From the NCBI RefSeq assembly GCF_007785815.1, contig NZ_VNIM01000028.1, positions 1 to 43,751 on the forward strand: DNA of 43,751 nucleotides, in the 5' to 3' direction. Below are positions 35,317-43,751 of this stretch, one piece after another. Position numbers and translations under genes: made by a program. The stretch comes from Alterirhizorhabdus solaris. Lineage in GTDB: Bacteria; Pseudomonadota; Alphaproteobacteria; Sphingomonadales; Sphingomonadaceae. The notes under the pieces are model-generated. The model made no database searches. It was not told where the DNA came from and saw only the letters and a list, made by a program, of their open reading frames with translations. Each line of letters starts with the position of its first letter. Position 1 is the stretch's first letter.

Positions 35317-37458
35317 ATGACACGTTCATTCTGGTTGACCACGGCCGCGCGCGCCGCCGTCTTTTCGGCGACCATCTGCTCCGGCCACGCGGCATCCGCG
35401 CAGATCGCCCTCGGCGGTACTCTTTCGACCGACGCCACGACATCGCCGGACGATGATCGAAGCCTGGAAGAGATCGTCGTCACCGCCCGCAAGTTCGCCG
35501 AGCGGTTGCAGGACGCGCCGGTCGCCGTATCGACCCTGAGCGGCGAGGTGCTCGCCACCCGGGCCATCCGCGATCTGCGCGAGGTGACCAAGCTGGTCCC
35601 GTCGCTGAAGTTCGACAGCGACGCCGACGTCCGCACCGGCGTCTCGATCCGCGGCGTGGGCCAGTCGTCGGACGTGAACGCCGCGCCCGGCGTCGGCATG
35701 TTCGTCGATGGGGTCTATCAGCCCTCCTCCGCCTACTACATCATCCCCTTCTTCGACGTGGAGCGGATCGAGGTGCTGAAGGGGCCGCAGGGCACGTTGT
35801 ACGGCAAGAACACGCTCGGCGGCGCGATCAGCATCATCACCCGCGATCCCGACGACAAGCTGGGCGCGACGTTCGTGGCCGAGGGATCGACCGGGCCGCA
35901 GATCGTGGCCAACGCCGCGCTCAACGTGCCGCTCGTCGCCGACGTTCTCGGCAACCGCACCTCGGTGTTCTACCGCTATTCCGAAGGCCTGCAGAAGAAC
36001 CGCACGACCGGCGGCAATGCCGACGAGCGACGCGACTTCGCGATCCGCAGCCGCTTCGTCCTGACCCCGGGCGAGAACTTCAAGAGCGCGCTTTCCGTCT
36101 TCTACGCCGATCTCCAGTCGGCGCCGTTCGCCTACTCGCTCGCGACGGGCGGGATCAACGATCCGGTCGATAACGTGACCAAGAACATCAACGGTCTGGT
36201 CGTCTCCAAGTTCAAGAGCGTCAACCTGTCGAACAGCCTCGAGGTCGGGCCGGTGATGGTCACCGCGATCACCTCCTATGACAAGTCCGATGTCGATACG
36301 CTGGGCGATGCCGACTTCACCCGTGTCTCGGCGTTGCGCGTCTCGGGCATCAATCACCGCAAGACCTTCGCGCAGGAACTTCGGCTCGCCAACGCATCGG
36401 GCACCACATCGAACTTCCGCTGGCTGATCGGCGGCTATTACAATGACGACAGGCAGCGCAGCAACAGCCTGACCGAGGCGGCCTTTCCGGTCGTCGGCTT
36501 CCGCCCGCTCACGACGGGCGCCAAGCGCGAGACCGGCAAGACCTACGCCGGTTTCGGTCAGGCCACGCTCGTCCTCGGCAACCTCGAACTGCTCGGCGGC
36601 CTCCGCTACGATTACGAGAAGCGCGACAACATCAGCACCAGCCTGAACGGCCTCACCCGCGTGCTGACGAATTTCGATGCCAGCGTCACCTCGAAGGCAT
36701 GGCAGCCCAAGGTTTCGGCCTCCTACCATTTCTCGCCGGACGTGATGGCCTATGTACTGGCGACCAAGGGGTTCCGCGCAGGCGGCTTCAACGCCATCAC
36801 CGCCCCGCTGGCGCTCGCCTCCTACCAGCCCGAGCGGACGACCAACTACGAAGGCGGCCTCAAGACCGAGCTGTTCGCCCGCCGGGTCCGCCTGAACAGC
36901 GCGGTCTTCTATACCGATTACAGCGATGTCCTGCAGAACGACGCCATTCGCGGGACGGACGGCTCGCTGACGATCATCTCGCGCAACGGCGGCAAGGCGC
37001 GCAGCTACGGCTTCGAGCTTGACGGCGCGGTGAAGGTCGGTCGCGAACTCACCCTGTCCGGCGGCTACACCTACCTGAACGCGAAGAACGACCAGATCCC
37101 GGCGGGCGGCGTGCGGCGCCGGTTCAACTCCTTCTCGCCGCATGTCTTCAACGTGCAGGGGGACTATTTCCACAATGTGCGCGATGGCCTGTCGTTCGGC
37201 CTGCACGCCAGCGCCTCCTATCTCGGCAAGGCACCGATCGGCACCGAGATCGTCTATCGGGATGCCCATACGGTGGTGGACGCATCGGCCGACCTGACTT
37301 TTCAGAACGTCACGCTGTCTGTGTTCGGCAAGAACGTGTTCGACGAGAAATACTATACCAGCTTCATCCCGAACGCGTCCACGCCGCTGCGGATCGGCGC
37401 GATCGGCACGATCAACCGCCCGGCCGAATACGGCCTCCGCCTCACCGGCCGTTTCTAG
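35317..37458 (+). CDS. TonB-dependent outer-membrane receptor (first gene of the TetR-linked operon)
   Basis: The 713-residue protein starts at ATG 35317 after GGGGAGAGG. It has a signal peptide (1-28, ending AASA-Q), a TonB box (LEEIVVTARKF, about 48-58) and a plug with 'APGVGMFVDGVYQPSSAYYI', 'IEVLKGPQGTLYGKNTLGGA' and ISIITR. The barrel ends in GRF, with the terminal Phe needed for outer-membrane insertion. It imports an unknown substrate, perhaps related to the ligand sensed by the divergent TetR. The following membrane protein and propeller proteins in the same direction suggest one transcriptional unit. Confidence 0.95.
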   Translation: MTRSFWLTTAARAAVFSATICSGHAASAQIALGGTLSTDATTSPDDDRSLEEIVVTARKFAERLQDAPVAVSTLSGEVLATRAIRDLREVTKLVPSLKFDSDADVRTGVSIRGVGQSSDVNAAPGVGMFVDGVYQPSSAYYIIPFFDVERIEVLKGPQGTLYGKNTLGGAISIITRDPDDKLGATFVAEGSTGPQIVANAALNVPLVADVLGNRTSVFYRYSEGLQKNRTTGGNADERRDFAIRSRFVLTPGENFKSALSVFYADLQSAPFAYSLATGGINDPVDNVTKNINGLVVSKFKSVNLSNSLEVGPVMVTAITSYDKSDVDTLGDADFTRVSALRVSGINHRKTFAQELRLANASGTTSNFRWLIGGYYNDDRQRSNSLTEAAFPVVGFRPLTTGAKRETGKTYAGFGQATLVLGNLELLGGLRYDYEKRDNISTSLNGLTRVLTNFDASVTSKAWQPKVSASYHFSPDVMAYVLATKGFRAGGFNAITAPLALASYQPERTTNYEGGLKTELFARRVRLNSAVFYTDYSDVLQNDAIRGTDGSLTIISRNGGKARSYGFELDGAVKVGRELTLSGGYTYLNAKNDQIPAGGVRRRFNSFSPHVFNVQGDYFHNVRDGLSFGLHASASYLGKAPIGTEIVYRDAHTVVDASADLTFQNVTLSVFGKNVFDEKYYTSFIPNASTPLRIGAIGTINRPAEYGLRLTGRF

Positions 37459-37540
37459 GACGAGGCCCGGCGTCGGGATCGTTCACCGACGCCGGGTTGC
37501 CCGCGATCCCTTCCAGTCCGCCCGCCATCCGGAGATTTCC

Positions 37541-37990
37541 ATGCACAAGCCAGGCAAGATGACGGTCGCCACGGCCGTCTTCATGGCGGGGATCGGCAAC
37601 GGGCTGGTCTATACGCTCGGCTACCTGTTCCTGCTCCTGATCCAGTTCGTGACGAAGGGCGGCGGCGGCGCGAACCTGGGCAGCGCGGTGACGTCGCTGC
37701 TGGTGACGCTGATGTTCTCGACCCTGCTGTCCTGCATCATCACCGTCGTTCTGGCGCTGCCCATCGCGCTTGTGTGCCGGTGGCTCGGCTGGACCGGTAC
37801 GCGCGCGTTCGTGATCGCCCCGGCGGTCGGCGCGGCCATCGCCTGCGCCATCGCCAGCCTGCTCGACGTGGCGCCGTCGACCTACGCCGCGATCGTTGCC
37901 GTCGCGTACATTTCCGCCGCCATCATCTGGCTCTCGCTCGGCCGGATTCGGCGCGGTCAAGGCGACCGCGCCGTCCTGTCGGCCGCCTGA
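37541..37990 (+). CDS. Small inner-membrane protein, 149 residues
   Basis: ATG 37541 follows GGAGA by about seven bases. The product (MHKPGKMTVATAVFMAGIGN) has four or so membrane segments: about 8-35, 48-78, 88-110 and 112-130. It has short loops and no transport motif I know. It sits 82 bp after the receptor gene and 58 bp before the first propeller gene. A role in anchoring or assisting the operon's exported proteins is inferred from position only. Confidence 0.75.
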   Translation: MHKPGKMTVATAVFMAGIGNGLVYTLGYLFLLLIQFVTKGGGGANLGSAVTSLLVTLMFSTLLSCIITVVLALPIALVCRWLGWTGTRAFVIAPAVGAAIACAIASLLDVAPSTYAAIVAVAYISAAIIWLSLGRIRRGQGDRAVLSAA

Positions 37991-38048
37991 GGCCGGTGCT
38001 GGGGGCAAGGGGCCGAATGCCGACGCACATGCACGGGAAGGCCATCTG

Positions 38049-39476
38049 ATGCAGCGCAGTTCTCGATACGATACGCGCGCGCCCTTCGGGCTGGGGTTGC
38101 TGGGGCTCCTCGTTCTCGTGGCTCTCTATATCCTCCCCGCCCTCGCGCATGCGCCGACCGCCTGGCCCACATTCGCACCGCTGCAAACGGGGTGCGATGC
38201 CGATCGGCGAAGCGTCCGCCATGCCGGCGGCGTCGCGCTCGGCGCAGGCGCCTACCGGCCGTGCCTGATCGATACCGGCATGACCTCGGGCGAACCCGGC
38301 CTCGCCATCACCCGCGACGGGACGATCCTGCGGTCGGTCGCGACCAGTCCCGCCGGCATCGCCGTCTCGACCGATAACGGCGCGAGCTGGACCCGGCGAT
38401 TGCTCCCCGCCGGCACCCGCACCGGCATTCCCGACGGCTATCTCGATCCGGTGACCGACCGCTTCTTCTACAGCGCCCTCGGCGCCTCTCCGGTCTTCGC
38501 CAGCGACGACAAGGGCGCCACCTGGCAGAAGGGCGTCTTCGACTCGGCCGACCGTTACGACTGGAACCGCGTCTTCTCCGGTCGCCCGGCCGCCCCGCGT
38601 GGCGGCGCCTATCCGACCAACGTCTATTATTGCAACATGACGACGCCCGGCGGCTTCCTCACCGGCGCCCGCTGCTTCCGCTCCGTCGATGGCGGCAGGA
38701 CATTCAGGACCTCCGGCGCCGACCCCTACAGGCGCGGCGACTGCACGAACCTGACCCAACCGCAGGGTTCCGGCATGGGGCGCGGCATCGTCGATCCGGC
38801 GGACGGGACGATCTACATCCCGGTCCATTTCTGCGGCGCGATCGAACTCGTCACCTCGCATGACGAGGGCCGGACGTGGCACCGCCATATCGTCTCGCGG
38901 ATGCGGGACAGCGCCGCCAAGGGCATCCTCAATGCGATCGCCTCGCCCGCATGGCGCCGGCAGCTGGTAAGCGGGCGATCGAACGCGGTGCCGGCCGAGA
39001 TGGCCGCCAACCAGTTCAGCGACGCGCTTGCGATGGATGCGGCGGGCCGGCTCTATCTCCAGTGGATCGACGAAACCTATCTGCCCGTCCTCGCCTGGTC
39101 GGCCGACAAGGGGCGGACGTGGAGCCGGCCCGTCCGCGCCTCGCCGCCGGAAGTGGTGCAGGCGGTACTCCCGTCGCTGACGGTCACGCCGGAGGGTCGC
39201 GTGGGCCTCTCTTATTATGGCACCACGGACAGGCAGGGCTGGACGGGCTATCTCGCCGTCAGCGCCGATCCGACGGCGGCGGCGCCCGTCTTCGATACCG
39301 CCTCCGTCACCCGCCCCGGGCGGCCGCTGATGCCGGAGGCGTGCTGCTGGGCGAGCGGCCCGCAGGAATATACCGTGGCGCGCTGGTCGCCTGACGGCAC
39401 GCTGTGGGGCGCGTTCGTCGCGACGGTTCCGAAGGGCGACGCCCGCGGGGTTCTCGGTCGGCTGGTGCGGCGATGA
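38049..39476 (+). CDS. Exported Asp-box (BNR) beta-propeller protein 1
   Basis: ATG 38049 follows GGAAGG by eight bases. After a basic start there is a signal anchor (about 14-34, 'LGLLGLLVLVALYILPALAH'). The rest is a repeat protein with five Asp-box motifs (S/T-x-D-x-G-x-T-W/F): STDNGASW, SDDKGATW, SVDGGRTF, SHDEGRTW and SADKGRTW. Asp-boxes mark the sialidase-type six-bladed propeller. The N-terminal sialidase RIP motif is not seen, and I would not call it a sialidase. Its stop overlaps the next start, so the two propellers are made together. Confidence 0.85.
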   Translation: MQRSSRYDTRAPFGLGLLGLLVLVALYILPALAHAPTAWPTFAPLQTGCDADRRSVRHAGGVALGAGAYRPCLIDTGMTSGEPGLAITRDGTILRSVATSPAGIAVSTDNGASWTRRLLPAGTRTGIPDGYLDPVTDRFFYSALGASPVFASDDKGATWQKGVFDSADRYDWNRVFSGRPAAPRGGAYPTNVYYCNMTTPGGFLTGARCFRSVDGGRTFRTSGADPYRRGDCTNLTQPQGSGMGRGIVDPADGTIYIPVHFCGAIELVTSHDEGRTWHRHIVSRMRDSAAKGILNAIASPAWRRQLVSGRSNAVPAEMAANQFSDALAMDAAGRLYLQWIDETYLPVLAWSADKGRTWSRPVRASPPEVVQAVLPSLTVTPEGRVGLSYYGTTDRQGWTGYLAVSADPTAAAPVFDTASVTRPGRPLMPEACCWASGPQEYTVARWSPDGTLWGAFVATVPKGDARGVLGRLVRR

Positions 39477-40891
39477 CGGCGGCGACCGTCCGGCCGCGCC
39501 GCGCCCTTGTTCGGGCGACGGCGGTGCTGGTGATCGGTGCGGCGGTCGTCACGGCGCTGGGCTTCGTCTCGCCACCTCCTGCCGCCAACCGCGCCGCGCC
39601 CGCGCCGCAGGGCCAGCCCTATTGCGCGCCGGTCGTCGCGCACGCATCCGGGGTGCCGGCCCGCCGCACGACCGGTCGAGGCTGCCGCTACGACACCGGC
39701 TTCGTCGATCAGTCACCCTCGATCCAGATCAGCCGGCGGGGCGTGATGTTCATCGCGCGCAGCGCCGGCGGCGTGCTGCGCTCCACCGATGGCGGCCGCC
39801 ACTGGCAATCGCTGCCGGTGCCGGCGCTCGCCAACGGCGACGATCCGGCCAAGGGCGCGCACGGGTATGTCCACCTCGATCCCGTGACCGACCGGCTCTA
39901 TTATCTGACCAGCATGGCGGCGAAATCCTGCGGCACGTTTCGCGGTGGCGCCGTCGTGTCATGGACCGACAATCTCGGCGCGACGTGGCACGGCCGCCCG
40001 GTAGGCTGCGGCACGTTCGACTGGGGGCGGCTCATCACCGGCCATCACCCGGCCGGACTGAACCAGCGCGCGGTCTACTTCTTCGGCGTGGCACCCCGCC
40101 TCGTCGGCGGATTGCGCCCGGTCTATCGCTCGCTCGACGGCGGCGCGACATGGACGAAGATGCCCCGTCCCGCCTCGGTGACGACCGAGGCCGGCGCGGG
40201 CGCTGCCGCACCGGACGGGACGATCTATTTCGATTATCCCGAATATATCGGCTTCTACCCCGATCGCCTGCTGGACCGTACCTATCCGTTCAAGCCCGCG
40301 AACGTCTGTCGCCAGATGATTGCCGTCAGCGAGGATCATGGCGAGACGTGGCGGCAGGAGGCGATCCCGAACTCGCGTGCCTGCAGGTCGCTCAACGGCC
40401 AGCAGCGCGTCGCGGTCGATCGCGCGGGCACCGTCTATGCGCTGTGGACCGACGACCGCGACAGCCAGCTCTATCTCGTCGTGTCCCGCGACAAGGCGCG
40501 CAGCTGGTCGCGACCGATCCGGATCATACCGCCGGGCGCCACCTTCAACAACGGCCAGGCCAACATCATCGCGGGGCGCGCGGGGCATGTCGTGTTCACC
40601 TCGCTGAATACGCAGGCGCCGGAGAACCCGCGCAGGTGGATCACCAACGGCCACGGCGACTGGCATGCCTATATGACCGAATCCCGCGATGCGGCGAGTG
40701 CCGTGCCGCATTTCCGTTCGGTCGATCTCGATCCGCCGGGGGACCCTGCTCTCACGGCGGGAGAATCCCCGTCCGAGGCAGAAGCATATCTCGGTCTATC
40801 GGGGGCGGATGAGGTCTGGGCCGTCTTCTCCCGCCATGGCGGAAAGCTCGGCCAGGGCTCGCGCATCTTCGCGGCCCGCATCGAGCATTGA
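39473..40891 (+). CDS. Exported Asp-box (BNR) beta-propeller protein 2
   Basis: The ATG overlaps the preceding stop (ATGA at 39473). A membrane segment at about 16-33 (AVLVIGAAVVTALGF) is followed by a Pro/Ala linker and a propeller with Asp-boxes STDGGRHW, TDNLGATW, SLDGGATW, SEDHGETW and SRDKARSW, some degenerate. It is a paralogue of the gene before it: both carry the 'DPVTDR(L/F)(F/Y)Y' blade motif and similar repeat spacing. It probably acts in the periplasm or on the cell surface with the receptor. The substrate is unknown. Confidence 0.85.
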   Translation: MTAATVRPRRALVRATAVLVIGAAVVTALGFVSPPPAANRAAPAPQGQPYCAPVVAHASGVPARRTTGRGCRYDTGFVDQSPSIQISRRGVMFIARSAGGVLRSTDGGRHWQSLPVPALANGDDPAKGAHGYVHLDPVTDRLYYLTSMAAKSCGTFRGGAVVSWTDNLGATWHGRPVGCGTFDWGRLITGHHPAGLNQRAVYFFGVAPRLVGGLRPVYRSLDGGATWTKMPRPASVTTEAGAGAAAPDGTIYFDYPEYIGFYPDRLLDRTYPFKPANVCRQMIAVSEDHGETWRQEAIPNSRACRSLNGQQRVAVDRAGTVYALWTDDRDSQLYLVVSRDKARSWSRPIRIIPPGATFNNGQANIIAGRAGHVVFTSLNTQAPENPRRWITNGHGDWHAYMTESRDAASAVPHFRSVDLDPPGDPALTAGESPSEAEAYLGLSGADEVWAVFSRHGGKLGQGSRIFAARIEH

Positions 40892-41235
40892 CGCTGCCGA
40901 TGCCCGATCTTCCGGGCGAGGCGGCGGGGTTCGTCCGAAGCCATGCCCCTCGGCCGCCGTCTGGATCATCGCGGTTTCTCCATTCGATCCCTGATGCCGT
41001 CGAGGGGGCATGGGCGGACCTGACCACGTGCTCGGATGCCGCTACCGCCGGATCGTCGGCAGCGATCCATGGTCGCTCGACGGCAGGTTCTGCTCAAGAG
41101 CCCGAACGGTGGCGACGCCATGAAGTCCGCGATCTGGCGACACGACGGCTGGCCGCCTTACCAGTATCCGCCACCAGAGTCTGGAAAACGCCGACTCGAA
41201 ATCGGTCGGTTGGCGGTCCTGTCACCCGGATCTTG
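40892..41235. other. 344-bp gap without a recognised gene
   Basis: This lies between the convergent ends of the propeller operon and the dmeRF operon. No protein-like frame is seen, and I did not find a clear T-tailed hairpin. Confidence 0.5.
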
Positions 41236-41415
41236 TCAGTCGGGAGCGCCGGCTCGCAACTTGGACAGTCGCCTTGGAAGATCGGCGGCGATCCTGCGCT
41301 GCTGATGTGGCTGCGCCTTCTTCCAGCTTCGGCACTCGGGCTTGGTTCGCCCGCAGGCCCGGCACCAGCCGGTTCGCCCATCGAACGAACATAGTTGGAC
41401 ACACGGGGATTTCAC
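41236..41415 (-). CDS. DUF1289 small cysteine-rich protein
   Basis: The 59-residue protein starts at GTG 41415, which overlaps the stop of dmeF (GTGA), and reads 'KSPCVQLCSFDGRTGWCRAC' then GRTKPECRSW. The CxxxC...CxxC...C spacing defines DUF1289, a small family thought to bind metal or an iron-sulphur centre. Translational coupling to the nickel/cobalt exporter suggests it is made whenever the exporter is, perhaps as a metal-related accessory; that link is inference. Confidence 0.85.
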   Translation of the reverse strand: MKSPCVQLCSFDGRTGWCRACGRTKPECRSWKKAQPHQQRRIAADLPRRLSKLRAGAPD

Positions 41416-42374
41416 CGGATCTCGACCGTCAGGTGGGCAAGTTCGTGCACCGGCCGCAGGCGTTCGCGCACCATTCGCTGATCGATGCCCGGCCCGGCCG
41501 TCACGCTCACGATACCGGCATGAGCTTCCGGTCCGACACGCCAGACGTGGAGATCGCTGATATGGGCGCCGTCCATGCCGGCCAGCAGTTCGCGCACCTC
41601 GTCGGCCACGTGGTCGTCGGTCGCGTCGAGCAGTACCGATGCGGTGTCGCGCATCAGCGTCCACGACCATCGCGCGATGACGATGGCGCCGACAATGCCC
41701 ATCACCGGATCGAGCCATATCCAGCCGAGGGTGCGACCGGCGATGAGGGCGGCGATGGCCAGCACGGATGTCAGGGCATCCGCCAGCACGTGGACATAGG
41801 CCGACCGGAGATTGTTGTCCTGGCTCTTCACGCCGGATCCATGATCGTGCCCATGATGGCCGCCATGCTCATGGCCGTGACCATGGCCGTGCGCGTGACC
41901 ATGACCGTGCCAGTGGCTTCCGGAAAGCAGGAAGGCGCTGACGATGTTCACGCCGAGACCGACGACCGCGATCCAGGTCGCTTCGACGAAGGCGACGCGA
42001 ATCGGCTGGTAGAGCCGCAGGACCGACTCGATCCCGATGCCGAGAGCGACGAGGCCGAGCACGAGCGCGGACGCGAAGCCGGCGAGATCCCCGACCTTGC
42101 CGGTGCCGAAGCTGAAGCGCCGATCGGTCGCGTGGCGCTTCGCATAGGCATAAGCAGCGGCCGTCACGCTGAGGGCGCCGGCATGGGTGGCCATGTGGAA
42201 CCCGTCGGCGAGCAACGCCATCGAACCCGTCAGATAGCCGGCGACGATCTCTCCCACCATCATGACGGCGGTCAGGGATACGACCCACAGGGTGCGTCGG
42301 GCGTTCTCGTCATGCGCGGTGCCGAGAAACACATGGTTGTGCGCGAGTGCGTCGCCCTCGATGGAGGTGGCCAC
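41412..42374 (-). CDS. dmeF: Cation diffusion facilitator DmeF (Ni/Co efflux)
   Basis: The 320-residue inner-membrane protein exports Co2+ and Ni2+ in exchange for protons. It has an N-terminal HNHVFLG...HDENARRT block typical of DmeF and the transport-site motif ADGFHMATH (Asp57, His60, His64) in helix 2. Next comes a His-rich loop (WHGHGHAHGHGHGHEHGGHH) between helices 4 and 5, then HVLADALTS in helix 5. A cytoplasmic domain ('ISDLHVWRVG') completes it. The start is GTG at 42374, eight bases after the dmeR stop. The neighbouring RcnR-type repressor supports Ni/Co rather than zinc as substrate. Confidence 0.92.
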   Translation of the reverse strand: MATSIEGDALAHNHVFLGTAHDENARRTLWVVSLTAVMMVGEIVAGYLTGSMALLADGFHMATHAGALSVTAAAYAYAKRHATDRRFSFGTGKVGDLAGFASALVLGLVALGIGIESVLRLYQPIRVAFVEATWIAVVGLGVNIVSAFLLSGSHWHGHGHAHGHGHGHEHGGHHGHDHGSGVKSQDNNLRSAYVHVLADALTSVLAIAALIAGRTLGWIWLDPVMGIVGAIVIARWSWTLMRDTASVLLDATDDHVADEVRELLAGMDGAHISDLHVWRVGPEAHAGIVSVTAGPGIDQRMVRERLRPVHELAHLTVEIR

Positions 42375-42382
42375 GATGATGC

Positions 42383-42658
42383 CTATTTCACGTAGCGACG
42401 GATGACCGTCATCAGCTCTTCGGCCCCGGTCGAACGCTCGGCATCCGACAGACCGGGCCTGGCGACATGCTCGTGGAGATGATCGACGACGATCTCGTCG
42501 AGCAGGCCGTTCACCGCCCCGCGCACCGCCGCGACGAGGTGAAGGATGTCGGCACAGCCGGCATCTCGTTCGAGCCCGCGCTCGACGGCCGCGACCTGCC
42601 CGGCAATGCGCTTGACCCGCGCAAGGAGGTCATTCTTGTTTGCGGTCAGATGTCCCAT
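42383..42658 (-). CDS. dmeR: Metal-sensing repressor DmeR (RcnR/CsoR family)
   Basis: The 91-residue all-helical protein begins MGHLTANKNDLLARVKRIAG. It has the RcnR Ni(II)/Co(II) ligands at matching positions: His3, Cys35, His60 and His64 (in 'CADILHLV' and 'VDHLHEHV'). FrmR formaldehyde sensors and CsoR copper sensors use different sets. When metal binds, the repressor leaves DNA and dmeF is expressed. An inverted repeat lies directly upstream of its start codon, so it likely controls its own operon. Confidence 0.92.
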   Translation of the reverse strand: MGHLTANKNDLLARVKRIAGQVAAVERGLERDAGCADILHLVAAVRGAVNGLLDEIVVDHLHEHVARPGLSDAERSTGAEELMTVIRRYVK

Positions 42659-42659
42659 G

Positions 42660-42675
42660 GGGTAGCCCCCTACCC
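42660..42675 (-). promoter_or_regulatory. Probable DmeR operator
   Basis: GGGTAG (42660-42665) and CTACCC (42670-42675) form a perfect inverted repeat around four C (four G on the coding strand), ending two bases before the dmeR start. This matches the A/T-flanked G/C-tract operators of RcnR/CsoR repressors (TAC-G-tract-GTA). A second partial copy, TAGGATAGGGTA, lies next to it. Binding here would also cover the ribosome-binding site. Confidence 0.75.
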
Positions 42676-42901
42676 TATCCTACCCGCTCCGGCCAGAGGC
42701 CAAGCGATCCTGCTCGACGGGCCGCACAGCGATCCACGCCAACGGCGGGGCTCCGCCGCCTGCTCGCCCGCCGCGGCGTTGCAGGGCTACGGTCGAATGC
42801 GGTGATAACAGGCATGGGGCCACGCCGCCCCGACGCGCCCCATATTGCGGGCGTGATTTTCCTTCAGGCCGGGGCGACGCCATCGCGAGCGTGTCGCCGG
42901 A

Positions 42902-43751
42902 TCACGCCGATATCTTGGCCGGCGCCGGGGAAACACGCCCGTTGACCATGGTCGCGATCGCGAGGTCCCCCGTGACGTTGAGCATCGTGCGACACATGTC
43001 GAGGAAGCGATCGACCCCGAGCACGATCCCGATCACCGCCGGCGGCACGCCGACCATGCCGAGGATCAACGCGATCACCGGCAGCGATCCGGCGGGCACG
43101 CCGGCGGTGCCGATCCCGCCAAGGATGCACACCAGCATCACCGTGCCCTGCTGGCTGAGCGAGAGCTCCACCCCGAAGAACTGCGCGAGGAAGATCACCG
43201 TGACGCCCTCGAAGATCGCGGTGCCGTTCTGGTTGGCGGTGGCGCCGATCGTCAGCACGAAGCGCGCGATCTTGCGGGGCAGCTTCAGCTCGGTTTCGGC
43301 GATACGCAGCGACGTGGGCAGCGTCGCGTTCGAGCTGGCGGTGGAGAAGGCCATCACCATCGCCTCGCGCGCGCCGCCGAAAAAGGTCCGCGGATTCATG
43401 CCGGCTGCGAGCCAGACCCCGGCGCCGTAGACGATCACCAGCTGGAACAGGATAGCGGCCAGCACCGTCGCGACGTACCAGCTCAGCCGGATGAGGATGT
43501 CGAAACCGAACAGCGCGGCGAGATTGAACATGAAGCAGGCGACGGCGATCGGGGCGAGCCGGATGACGAGGCCGATCAGCGCCATCGCGACCTCCAGCAG
43601 GCCTTCGACTGCGTCCTGGAAGACCTGCGTCTTGTCGGTGCGGACCAGCACCAGCCCGATGCCGATCGCCAGCGCGAACACCATCAGCGCGAGAATGTCG
43701 TCGTCCGCCGCTGCCTTGATCGCGTTCGACGGGATGATGCCGAGCACCGCC
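42902..43751 (-). CDS. Dicarboxylate/amino acid:cation symporter (DAACS), C-terminal part
   Basis: About 283 residues of a membrane symporter, open at the window's right end, so the N-terminal third lies outside. It contains 'NAIKAAADDDILALMVFALA' and the family's Ser-rich re-entrant loop 'AFSTASSNATLPTSLRIAE'. The second loop region 'TIGATANQNGTAIFEGVTVI' follows, then 'TAGVPAGSLPVIALILGMVG' and the late 'LDMCRTMLNVTGDLAIATMV' with the ND-like cation/substrate site. Such carriers import C4-dicarboxylates or glutamate/aspartate with H+ or Na+. The exact substrate is not determined. Confidence 0.95.
   Translation of the reverse strand, partial: AVLGIIPSNAIKAAADDDILALMVFALAIGIGLVLVRTDKTQVFQDAVEGLLEVAMALIGLVIRLAPIAVACFMFNLAALFGFDILIRLSWYVATVLAAILFQLVIVYGAGVWLAAGMNPRTFFGGAREAMVMAFSTASSNATLPTSLRIAETELKLPRKIARFVLTIGATANQNGTAIFEGVTVIFLAQFFGVELSLSQQGTVMLVCILGGIGTAGVPAGSLPVIALILGMVGVPPAVIGIVLGVDRFLDMCRTMLNVTGDLAIATMVNGRVSPAPAKISA

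Noticed and set aside
35326-37269. 647-residue minus-strand open frame
   Set aside because: It is antisense to the second TonB-dependent receptor, with repetitive Val/Arg/Gly composition caused by high-GC codon bias.
37923-38888. 321-residue minus-strand open frame
   Set aside because: It is antisense to the Asp-box propeller gene and has no protein-like features.
38049-40891. Sialidase activity for the two Asp-box proteins
   Set aside because: Asp-boxes only show the propeller fold; the RIP motif and catalytic Arg/Tyr/Glu set of sialidases could not be seen.

Overview
The window looks like the chromosome of a high-GC alphaproteobacterium of the Sphingomonadales (Sphingomonas-like). The signs are two large TonB-dependent receptors with Sphingomonas-style TonB boxes, a DUF6961-type small protein, an SRAP relic, DUF3617, DUF1289 and dmeRF genes, and many TTG/GTG starts. 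Taxonomy is inferred from protein style only.

Left part (1-4269): the first codons of a zinc alcohol dehydrogenase, a serine resolvase, an IS1182-type insertion sequence and an intact tyrosine integrase (2788-4065). This ends in a 49-bp sequence that reads as the 3' half of a tRNA-Lys(CTT) gene. An identical 49-bp copy lies at 21966-22014. Neither copy has a recognisable tRNA 5' half. The simplest reading is two integrative elements in tandem behind an intact tRNA gene left of the window.

Island between the two copies (4270-21965, about 17.7 kb): at its left end a truncated AAA ATPase is joined out of frame to an integrase lacking its N-terminus, next to a frameshifted SRAP pseudogene. The centre looks like an antiviral defence block. 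It holds an unknown protein with one membrane segment, a zinc-finger RES-domain protein, a three-gene ABC three-component (Lamassu-like) operon made of a DUF4297/Cap4-like nuclease, a middle component and an SMC-like ATPase with a cysteine hook, and a convergent DUF3800 protein. The right part carries two small proteins, a tightly coupled leftward run of six unrecognised genes that includes a tandem paralogue pair, and a 366-residue orphan.

Right part (22015-43751): ordinary chromosome. rluE and rlmJ (23S rRNA modification) follow the tRNA terminator. After them come small proteins, a methyltransferase, an RNase H-like protein without its last catalytic Asp, an M28 peptidase, a TonB-dependent receptor, a DUF3617 protein, a Tat-exported glutathione S-transferase-like protein, and a TetR gene divergent from a likely export/uptake operon (TonB receptor, membrane protein, two Asp-box beta-propeller proteins). 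The window ends with a nickel/cobalt resistance operon (dmeR-dmeF-DUF1289) and a partial dicarboxylate symporter.

The most interesting parts are the defence block, the six-gene operon of unknown function, and the tandem att structure that carries both.
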